Shown piece after piece: positions 26,101 to 33,292 of a DNA stretch of 64,000 nucleotides. The stretch's first letter is position 1; each line of letters starts with the position of its first letter. The notes beneath the pieces were generated by a model. That model ran no database searches. It was not told the origin of the DNA and was given only the letters and a program-made list of their open reading frames with translations. The DNA is from Winogradskyella pacifica (lineage in GTDB: Bacteria > Bacteroidota > Bacteroidia > Flavobacteriales > Flavobacteriaceae), in contig NZ_JABFDI010000007.1 of assembly GCF_013403915.1 (NCBI RefSeq), positions 124,001 through 188,000 on the forward strand, in the 5' to 3' direction. The position numbers and the translations under genes are program-made.

Positions 26101-26846
26101 AAGCCGCGATTCTTAGAGAAAAAGGTTCAAATTCTGAACGCGAAATGGCAAATGCAATGTATTTAGCTGGTTTTGATGTTAAGGATGTTCATATGACGGA
26201 TTTAATTTCGGGTAGAGAGACACTTGAGGATATTCAATTTTTAGGAGCTGTTGGTGGTTTTAGTAATTCTGATGTTCTAGGTTCTGCCAAAGGATGGGCA
26301 GGAGCTATTAAATATAACGACAATGCCAACAAAGTCATTAAAGATTTCTTTAAAAGAGAAGATACATTGTCTGTTGGTATTTGTAATGGTGCACAACTTT
26401 GGATGGAATTAGATTTAGTAAATCCTGAGCACGAGACTCATGGAAAACTAACCTATAACAATTCAAAAAAACACGAAAGTGGCTTTACATCTGTTGAAAT
26501 TCAAAAAAACAATTCTGTGATGCTTTCTTCTCTAGAAGGTGCTACATTAGGGGTTTGGATTTCTCATGGAGAAGGAAAATTCAAATTACCATATTCTGAA
26601 GACAAATATAATATTGTTGCTAAATATGGCTATACTGAGTATCCTGCAAATCCTAACGGATCGGACTTTAACACGGCAATGCTTTGTGATACCACAGGAC
26701 GACATTTAGCAACGATGCCACATATTGAACGCTCAATTTTTCAATGGAACTGGGCTAATTACCCACAAGATAGAAAAGACGAAGTATCTCCATGGTTAGA
26801 AGCTTTTGTGAATGCTAGATTGTGGATTGAAGGCAATAAAGCCTAA
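23157..26846 (+). CDS. purL: Phosphoribosylformylglycinamidine synthase, large single-chain type
   Basis: A 1229-residue enzyme of purine synthesis that turns FGAR, ATP and glutamine into FGAM. The order is that of the long proteobacterial/eukaryotic form: N-terminal PurS-like domain, a linker, two AIRS-type synthetase halves ([39 protein letters not shown] region; GIHI-like [18 protein letters not shown]) and a C-terminal class I glutamine amidotransferase with the nucleophile Cys1076 in GICNGAQLW and a late His in WISHGEG. It has its own promoter, apart from other pur genes. The histidine kinase gene follows after about 30 bases. Confidence 0.95.
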   Translation: [1229 protein letters not shown]

Positions 26847-26879
26847 ACTACACGAATTTGTTTCGTGAAAAACAACTCA

Positions 26880-28904
26880 ATGAGATTTGTATTTATATAC
26901 TTTTTATTATTTACTTACACTTTCACGTTTGCGCAAAATACAACGCATCAATCTAAGGTTGATGCGTTAAAAGCGCAAATAAAATCGGAGAAGAATAACG
27001 GTGAGAAACTAAAATTACTAGATAGTTTAACAAACATTACTTATCATAAAACAGCTTTAGGATTCGACTCGATCTCTAGAACTACTATAGATTACGCGAT
27101 TCAATTAGATTCCTTTAATCTCGCTTCTCGTACAACTCAAAACCTTATTAATTATTACAATAATGTTTTAGGGCAACCTAAAGAAGGCATTATAATATTC
27201 AACACCTATTATAACACCTTAAAAAATCATATTACAGATAGAAATTTAGCGGGTATTTATATCGATGTTGGTGACAGCTTTTATTTCGATAAAGAAGTAG
27301 ACACCGCCATGTCTTATTACAAGAAGGCTAAAATATATGCAGAAAAAGCAGGTAACGAGCGCGTTAAGGCATTCGCTGTTTTATACCAAGGCTATGCTTA
27401 CACAGACGAAGGAGAGTTTGTTAAAGCATCTCAACACATACAGGAAGCTTCCAAAATTTTCGTTGCAGTTAAGGACACCTTTAATATAATTGCGTCTAAG
27501 AATATGTTGTCCATTTTATACAGTACCAATGGATTTATAAACCAAGCGAAGAAAGAACGTGATGAAACAATTGCCTTAGCAGAACTATCTAAGAATTATG
27601 GTTTACTCACCTCACTTTACTCCAATGCTGCTGCGGACAATAACAAGCAAGGACTACAAAAAGAACGCTTAAAAAATTTACACAAAGCTATTGCAGTAAG
27701 TGAAAAATCGAATAATGCAGCGTATTTCCGCCCTATTCATTTACAATCCTTAATTATTGCTTATGCTGAAAACGACAGTATAGCTAAAGCCAAGTCTTAT
27801 TTAAATACACTAAGACAAGACACAAAAAACATGGAAGGTATTTATGAGAGTAAATACTATAAAGCTTGTGGATATTTAGCTTTTGCTGAAAAAGATTATA
27901 ACACCGCCTTAATATGGGGATTAAAATATCTTGACCTCGTTAGAGCCTCTAATCATATGGAGAACATAGAAGTTGGTGAATCTTTTTTAGCCAAGGTTTA
28001 CGAGGAACTAAAAGAATATAATTATGCTTACTCTCACTTAAAGGCTGCAAAAAAAATTGAAGATTCCTTAAAATCTGTTCAAAAAAACAATGCCTTAAGC
28101 TATTATCAAACCCTCTATGAAACCAATAAGCGCGATCAAAAAATAAAGGAACAGAACAGTGAAATAAAATTGTTAGACGAACAAAACCATAGAAAAGCGC
28201 AATTACTTTGGGGTAGTATTATACTTTTAATAGCGCTGTTTTCAATTATCTACCTTTGGCGTTCACGACAGTATTCACAAAAAAGTGTTCAACTTCAAAA
28301 AGCATTTGCACAAGATCTTATACATAGTATTGAAAATGAACGCAAACGCATATCTAGTGAACTTCATGATAGTGTTGGACAAAGCTTATTACTCATTAAA
28401 AATAAAATATTTTTAGAAAATAAAGATAACACAGACACTTCTTTGGTCGATGGTGCTATTGATGAAGTCAGAACAATATCTCAGCAACTTCACCCGTTTC
28501 AATTTGAAAAATTAGGTTTAATAAATTCGATTAAGAATACGATTGAAAATTTTCAGAAGAATTCTAATATTTTTTATTCAGAAGATATCGAAATTGAAGT
28601 TTTGAATATTTCTAAGGACAAGGAAATATTTATTTATCGAATGCTGCAAGAATGCTTAAATAATGTTGAGAAGCATTCTGAGGCTAAAGCCTGTGCTGTC
28701 AGTATTGAAAATTTAAAAGATGCCGTTCTTTTTCAAGTAAAAGACAATGGTATTGGTTTTGATGTTACTGAAAACACTAAATTACTGAATAGTTTAGGTA
28801 TGAAAACCATAAAAGAGCGTGCCCGGCTTATTGGTGCGCAGTTGAGTATTAATTCGGTTAAAGGAAAAGGCACAACCATTCAAATTAAAGTTCAAAAAAA
28901 CTAA
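26880..28904 (+). CDS. TPR-containing sensor histidine kinase (NarX/DesK type)
   Basis: About 674 residues from ATG 26880. A signal peptide (LFTYTFTFAQ) is followed by a periplasmic TPR-like helical array to about 430, a membrane helix near 440-460 (LLWGSIILLIALFSIIYLW) and a cytoplasmic kinase core: HisKA_3 box RKRISSELHDSVGQ with His496, QLHPFQFEKLGL, then HATPase motifs ECLNNVEKH, DNGIGFD and GTTIQIKV. It partners with the LuxR-type regulator whose gene follows after three bases. A GTG at 26865, within a small hairpin, is an alternative start. The signal is unknown; TPR sensors of this kind are common in Flavobacteriaceae. Confidence 0.9.
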   Translation: MRFVFIYFLLFTYTFTFAQNTTHQSKVDALKAQIKSEKNNGEKLKLLDSLTNITYHKTALGFDSISRTTIDYAIQLDSFNLASRTTQNLINYYNNVLGQPKEGIIIFNTYYNTLKNHITDRNLAGIYIDVGDSFYFDKEVDTAMSYYKKAKIYAEKAGNERVKAFAVLYQGYAYTDEGEFVKASQHIQEASKIFVAVKDTFNIIASKNMLSILYSTNGFINQAKKERDETIALAELSKNYGLLTSLYSNAAADNNKQGLQKERLKNLHKAIAVSEKSNNAAYFRPIHLQSLIIAYAENDSIAKAKSYLNTLRQDTKNMEGIYESKYYKACGYLAFAEKDYNTALIWGLKYLDLVRASNHMENIEVGESFLAKVYEELKEYNYAYSHLKAAKKIEDSLKSVQKNNALSYYQTLYETNKRDQKIKEQNSEIKLLDEQNHRKAQLLWGSIILLIALFSIIYLWRSRQYSQKSVQLQKAFAQDLIHSIENERKRISSELHDSVGQSLLLIKNKIFLENKDNTDTSLVDGAIDEVRTISQQLHPFQFEKLGLINSIKNTIENFQKNSNIFYSEDIEIEVLNISKDKEIFIYRMLQECLNNVEKHSEAKACAVSIENLKDAVLFQVKDNGIGFDVTENTKLLNSLGMKTIKERARLIGAQLSINSVKGKGTTIQIKVQKN

Positions 28905-28907
28905 GCT

Positions 28908-29540
28908 ATGTCAACCACTATAATTCTTGCTGATGACCATCCTTTATTATTAAATGGCACTAAAGAGTTTTTAGAAACAAAATGGTATAACGTTATTGAT
29001 ACCGCTACTGATGGCAACACCGCTTATAATAAAATTATAGAGTTACAACCCGATATTGCGATTCTCGATTTTGATATGCCAAAACTAAACGGCTTAGAAG
29101 TTGCACAACAAATTAAACGCAAAAAAATAAGTACAAAAGTTATTATTTTGACCTTACATAAACAAGAATCCATCTTACAGGAAATTGGTCAATCTATACA
29201 TGGCTATGTCACAAAAGACAGCGCATTACAAGAATTAGAAGCTTGCTTAGAAAGTGTAAAGAATAATAGTAATTATATTGGTGAAAAATTAAAAAACAGC
29301 ATCCATTTTAATGGTGATACAGATTCTAATGTTAAAGAATTGAGTCCTACCGAAATCAAAATTTTAAAGTATTTAGACAAAAACCTTAACAGCACTCAAA
29401 TTGCTGAGGAATTATTTATATCTAAACGTACTGTTGAAAAACACCGTAGCAACATTATTAAAAAATTAGAAATAGATACAACCCACCAAAATGCACTCTT
29501 TGTTTGGCTAAAAAATCATCCAAATATATTTAATACGTAG
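28908..29540 (+). CDS. LuxR/NarL-type response regulator
   Basis: A 210-residue regulator with a receiver domain (acidic pair at 9-10 in ADDHPLLL, phospho-acceptor Asp54 in AILDFDMP, Lys in YVTKD) and a C-terminal LuxR HTH (LSPTEIKILKYLDKNLNSTQ, IAEELFISKRTVEKHRSNII). It should be phosphorylated by the adjacent kinase and bind inverted repeats as a dimer. The stop codon lies in a perfect palindrome, ATACGTAGACCTACGTAT, and the same motif follows the next gene at 30101. The two sites stand at equal distance from promoter-like sequences, so they are candidates for its binding sites. Confidence 0.92.
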   Translation: MSTTIILADDHPLLLNGTKEFLETKWYNVIDTATDGNTAYNKIIELQPDIAILDFDMPKLNGLEVAQQIKRKKISTKVIILTLHKQESILQEIGQSIHGYVTKDSALQELEACLESVKNNSNYIGEKLKNSIHFNGDTDSNVKELSPTEIKILKYLDKNLNSTQIAEELFISKRTVEKHRSNIIKKLEIDTTHQNALFVWLKNHPNIFNT

Positions 29541-29550
29541 ACCTACGTAT
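29533..29550. promoter_or_regulatory. Candidate response-regulator box 1
   Basis: Perfect inverted repeat ATACGTAG-AC-CTACGTAT, overlapping the stop codon of the response regulator gene. Its centre is 29.5 bases before a TATAGTTTTA promoter-like stretch at 29571, i.e. near -42 of the transcript for the gene at 29649. The same motif at the same distance occurs at 30101. Confidence 0.6.
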
Positions 29551-29648
29551 ATTAATACTATCTAATAAATTATAGTTTTAACCGCACTAAACTATAACGT
29601 ATTATCGTTGCTATACACTCTTATTACACTCCTAATAATTATTGGGTA

Positions 29649-30107
29649 TTGAACGTTTTCTCTATTGAATTACAGAATAGAGAAAGCCACACATTACAGC
29701 CAGACGGATACAGTTATATTATTTACAAATTAGGAAAGACAAGTACTATAGCCTACTATAAACCATTCGCCAATAAATTGTTACTGAAATCCGAAAATAA
29801 TATCATTTATTATATCGCGAAATGCAGACCCACTTATGTGGGTTATTTAAAGAATCAACAAATTAAAATGAGCGTTCTAAAACCACATGATTTTTTGACT
29901 GATCTATCTTCTGCTGAATTTAAATCTATCAGACCAACCATATTAGACAACATTTTAATTCATTTGTTTTCTAAAAGTGAATATATGTCTTTAACTCAAA
30001 TCCAAAAACATTATCAATGCACACCTAATAACATTGATCGTCTTTTTAAAACAACGTTAGGAATGTCATTTAGTCAATATCAAAACATTCTATTAAACAC
30101 TACGTAG
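29649..30107 (+). CDS. Small protein with AraC-like C-terminal helix-turn-helix
   Basis: A 152-residue protein, not assigned to a named family. The C-terminal 40 residues (SLTQIQKHYQCTPNNIDRLF, KTTLGMSFSQYQNILL) look like the second HTH of AraC-type regulators, including the GMSFSQYQ that matches the usual GxSPxxY. The N-terminal 100 residues do not show a recognisable cupin or receiver. The start is uncertain: TTG at 29649 is used because no in-frame ATG occurs before residue 77. It sits downstream of response-regulator box 1, so it is probably a target of the two-component system, possibly a second-tier regulator. Confidence 0.5.
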   Translation: MNVFSIELQNRESHTLQPDGYSYIIYKLGKTSTIAYYKPFANKLLLKSENNIIYYIAKCRPTYVGYLKNQQIKMSVLKPHDFLTDLSSAEFKSIRPTILDNILIHLFSKSEYMSLTQIQKHYQCTPNNIDRLFKTTLGMSFSQYQNILLNTT

Positions 30108-30116
30108 ACCTACGCA
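30101..30116. promoter_or_regulatory. Candidate response-regulator box 2
   Basis: TACGTAGACCTACGCA, identical over 14 bases to box 1, again overlapping a TAG stop codon. Its centre is 29.5 bases before TATAATTTAG at 30138. No protein gene follows before a strong terminator. Confidence 0.6.
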
Positions 30117-30149
30117 TTGCAACACTTTAATAAAAGCTATAATTTAGTC

Positions 30150-30302
30150 GTATCAAATAACAAGCTAAATCAATTTTATTTATTTAAAATGATTTGGATT
30201 AGAATAAACCAATAAGAATAAAAAAGTTTTCAATATTATATATTTGCTATTAATCAAGGGGGATCAGGTTAGGACATTTTGCGCTTAACCTGTTTTTTTT
30301 TT
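30150..30302 (+). ncRNA. Candidate small RNA under the response regulator
   Basis: Between box 2 with its promoter-like TATAATTTAG (30138-30147) and the strong terminator at 30265-30300 there are about 150 bases without a convincing reading frame (the longest ATG frame, at 30189, has eight codons). This layout predicts a short non-coding transcript. A second -7 element, TATATTTG at 30239-30246, could give an even shorter RNA of about 50 bases including AAGGGGGATCAGG. The 3-prime end is supported by the hairpin; the 5-prime end is inferred. Confidence 0.45.
30265..30300 (+). terminator. Strong terminator without an upstream protein gene
   Basis: CAGGTTA/TAACCTG arms, extended by a G-U and a G-C pair, loop of about ten bases, then ten or more T. 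It closes the candidate small RNA. Confidence 0.8.
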
Positions 30303-30356
30303 ATTAAAATGAAAAGTGTTTTTTTAGATAAATCTGTGATATTATCATATAAAAAA

Positions 30357-30379
30357 GGGTTTCTCAAATTGAGAAACCC
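30357..30379. terminator. Terminator of the PL6 lyase gene
   Basis: Perfect ten-base arms GGGTTTCTCA/TGAGAAACCC, loop AAT, A-run and T-run on either side. It lies 27 bases beyond the lyase stop codon on the minus strand and could work in both directions. Confidence 0.85.
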
Positions 30380-30405
30380 TTTTTTTTAACATCTAATTAT
30401 TTGGT

Positions 30406-33036
30406 CTATTCAGACACAATTATTCTTCTAGAAATATTTCTCCCATCCTGACTTGATAATTTTAAAATATAATTACCACTTACTACTTTGGATACATCTA
30501 TATTAATTACAGAATTAATAGTTTCTGTTTTACCTTTCAAGATTAATCTTCCATCAATACTGTATAATTTAAAAGATTCAATATTAGTATGGTTATAAAC
30601 TTTAATGTTTAAGCTACTTTGAGTTGGATTTGGATAAATTGAAATATTATTTTCTAAATCATTTTCGCCTACAGATAAACTTTGAGAACCATAAAACTCT
30701 ATTTCCGTAATATTAGACCAAGCACTTACTCTATTATCTCCTTCAACATTAAATCTACCATAACTTATTAATTTTATATAACGTGCGTTAACAGAAACTT
30801 CATATTGATCAAAAGCATCTCTCGTACCTGTTGTTGTGGTGATTAATAAATCACCTGTAGTTGGTAAAACCTTTGTAAAGTCTGAAAGACCTGTTCCTGT
30901 AGTAGAAACCCAAAATTGTATTCCATAAGGATCTGACTTATCATCTGTTGCAATTTGTATTAAATCGAGTTGATACTCATCATCTAAATCATAAATAATA
31001 AACTCTCCATCTGATCTATACTCGTCAGGTAAAATTGAGCCATCAGCAGCAGTCCACTGCGTCCCAGTATCTTTATCTAAGGTATTAGCCGCATAATTTG
31101 TTTTTGGAGGATTCGCATTAAGATCTACTTCTTGTTGCGAAAATGAATGAACCGTCACAGGATCCTCTCCTTCAACACCTGTATTAATAAGATCGAATAA
31201 ATCCGTTAAATCAGCTCCATTCTGAGTTATATTTAATTGTCTTATAATTACATTATCTCCTGAAGTTTGAGTAAAAGTTATAGAACCAGTTCTACTACTT
31301 GTATCTGCATTATCAGTAACCGAAACGACAACTGTAGCATCACCTGTACCTATATTAAGATCAATAGATATCCAAGAATCATTAGAAACAGCTGCCCAAC
31401 TTACATTTGCATTTACAGAAACATCATAGCTATCTGCATCTGGGCCTAGTGTTGGCAAACCACTAACCGTTAACGACTCTGGCACTTCAATAGAACAATC
31501 ACCATCAATAATACTAGCGCCTAAATTGTTTAAAAAACAAGCGCCAATTCCTTGTCCAACCATAGCATCAGTCGTTGGTTCATACACACCCATGTCAGCT
31601 CCTTTGCCTAAAGCCCCAATACCTGAAAATGTAAAAATTTCACCGACCGCAGTTGCTAAAATCCCTGTTTCTTCAGAAAAACCTGCATTTGCTTCTCCTA
31701 ATGCTGCTCCCGTATAAACGTTTCCACTGTAACTTAAAGTTGTTCCAAGATTAGCATATGAATTTTCAGTATCACCACTAATAACATTTGTAACATTAGG
31801 GTTATCTGCTGTATAGTAAATTAGGTTATTCGAAAATGTTCCTGTTGGATCAGTTGACCCTTTGTCTGTGTTATAATACAAAGGAGCATTTGTATTTATT
31901 ATAGTATTATTAGAAACATCAATATTTTCCACTTTTTGATAATCACTAGAATTATTATCCGAAGTACATGGCACCGAGTTATTAGCACTTCCTCCTAAAA
32001 AAGTGATACCATTATTCCACTTTGCCTGATCTACAACTGTAATACAATCTTGTATGTAATTATTAGTAATTGTATGTTCACTATCCACAATCCTAATACC
32101 TCCTGTGCCATCAACATTTTCGCCTAAAAAGTAATTGCCATCAACTGTAGCATTAGATCCATGTCTAAGTACTAAAGACCCTCTACTTCTTCTAAACGTA
32201 TTATTGATATAGGAGTTGTTTTTACTTTTATTAGTAATAATTTCATTTTCACCATCAGCTTCTACAAAATAATTATTACTCACCATAACACTACTATCCA
32301 CATTTTGATATGAGCTAGTTCCAATACGGATTGTTTCGCTATCACCAGCGTTAGTTAAGTTAGAATCTATCTTTTCATACTTATAGAAATAATTATTGCT
32401 AATGGTATGACCAACAATATCACAACTCGTATTTATTTCTGGTTCATTATCCTCTACCGGGGGAAATGCATTGTATGACAGCTCTACCAATATCATATTT
32501 CCTGAACTTGCCTTATTCATAAATGAGCAATTGATAACCGTGTTATAAGTTCCATACAACATTACCCAATTATGTTTTGTACTTGTTCCTATTGATGGAC
32601 TTTCAACTGCTAAACCATCCATTGCACAATTTTGAATCGTACTATAATTAGCATAATCAGTACCATCTCTGAATTCAATAACGACACTAGATCCATAGCC
32701 ACCTTGCCAATAAAAACCATCAATAATAACGTGATCACCACCAATACTCATTTGCATACCGCCAGTAAATTTAACACCTCCTGGCGTTTCTGCTCTAAAA
32801 GTAATAGGCATTGCAGCAGTACCTGTCGTTGGTGAAAATTTAATTCTATCGCTATCAGGATAAATTCCATCTTCTAAAATAACAGTATCTCCTGCAGCGA
32901 GTGTTTCAACTAAATCTTCAAGTTCATCAAGATCATCGATGACATAGGTTTCCTGAGAAAATACGCTATAACTTGATAGCAATAATGCACAAAATGTAAA
33001 GAACAATGAGTTCTTAAAAATGTAAAATGTTTTCAT
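30406..33036 (-). CDS. Secreted polysaccharide lyase family 6 (alginate lyase-like), T9SS substrate
   Basis: An 876-residue secreted enzyme. Signal peptide 1-27; PL6 beta-helix about 30-500 with the catalytic signature ENEIITNKSKNNSYINNTF and LVLRHGSN, giving Lys270 and Arg291 at the same 21-residue spacing as the Lys/Arg pair of chondroitinase B; a BACON domain about 510-605; an F5/8C-like carbohydrate-binding domain about 620-775; and a type A T9SS sorting domain (ISIYPNPTQSSLNIKV to the end). PL6 enzymes cleave alginate or dermatan sulfate; alginate is more likely in a marine bacterium. No SusC/SusD or other lyase genes are near, so it is an orphan. Two operator-like repeats cover its promoter. 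Confidence 0.9.
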   Translation of the reverse strand: MKTFYIFKNSLFFTFCALLLSSYSVFSQETYVIDDLDELEDLVETLAAGDTVILEDGIYPDSDRIKFSPTTGTAAMPITFRAETPGGVKFTGGMQMSIGGDHVIIDGFYWQGGYGSSVVIEFRDGTDYANYSTIQNCAMDGLAVESPSIGTSTKHNWVMLYGTYNTVINCSFMNKASSGNMILVELSYNAFPPVEDNEPEINTSCDIVGHTISNNYFYKYEKIDSNLTNAGDSETIRIGTSSYQNVDSSVMVSNNYFVEADGENEIITNKSKNNSYINNTFRRSRGSLVLRHGSNATVDGNYFLGENVDGTGGIRIVDSEHTITNNYIQDCITVVDQAKWNNGITFLGGSANNSVPCTSDNNSSDYQKVENIDVSNNTIINTNAPLYYNTDKGSTDPTGTFSNNLIYYTADNPNVTNVISGDTENSYANLGTTLSYSGNVYTGAALGEANAGFSEETGILATAVGEIFTFSGIGALGKGADMGVYEPTTDAMVGQGIGACFLNNLGASIIDGDCSIEVPESLTVSGLPTLGPDADSYDVSVNANVSWAAVSNDSWISIDLNIGTGDATVVVSVTDNADTSSRTGSITFTQTSGDNVIIRQLNITQNGADLTDLFDLINTGVEGEDPVTVHSFSQQEVDLNANPPKTNYAANTLDKDTGTQWTAADGSILPDEYRSDGEFIIYDLDDEYQLDLIQIATDDKSDPYGIQFWVSTTGTGLSDFTKVLPTTGDLLITTTTGTRDAFDQYEVSVNARYIKLISYGRFNVEGDNRVSAWSNITEIEFYGSQSLSVGENDLENNISIYPNPTQSSLNIKVYNHTNIESFKLYSIDGRLILKGKTETINSVINIDVSKVVSGNYILKLSSQDGRNISRRIIVSE

Positions 33037-33063
33037 AGTAAAAGAGATTAATTGTTATTAGAG

Positions 33064-33096
33064 AAACTGGTTAACCAAACTGGTTAACCAAATATA
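33064..33096 (-). promoter_or_regulatory. Tandem operator overlapping the PL6 lyase promoter
   Basis: The 13-base unit AAACTGGTTAACC occurs twice in tandem (33064-33076, 33077-33089), each with the palindrome TGGTTAACCA. On the minus strand a perfect -7 element TATATTTG (plus 33089-33096) runs into the first copy, so a bound protein would cover the transcript start. TGGT/ACCA half-sites are usual for FadR-type GntR repressors; the regulator gene is not in the window. Confidence 0.65.
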
Positions 33097-33292
33097 AATA
33101 AATAATTATAGTTTTAATAAAAAAAGAGAATTAATATTGTAGATTTCACTAAAACAATGTGAAAATTATAAGATAACGATAAGCAATTTCTATATTATCA
33201 ATTTATTAATACCTATAATACTAATTTTATATTTTATAACTTTAATTTTTATATTTTCGTAATATCTCTATACTAAATAAGCGCCAATTAAT

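Noticed and set aside
30338..30348. TGATATTATCA as a possible FNR box
   Set aside because: The spacer is three instead of four bases and it does not stand at a promoter of a respiratory gene.
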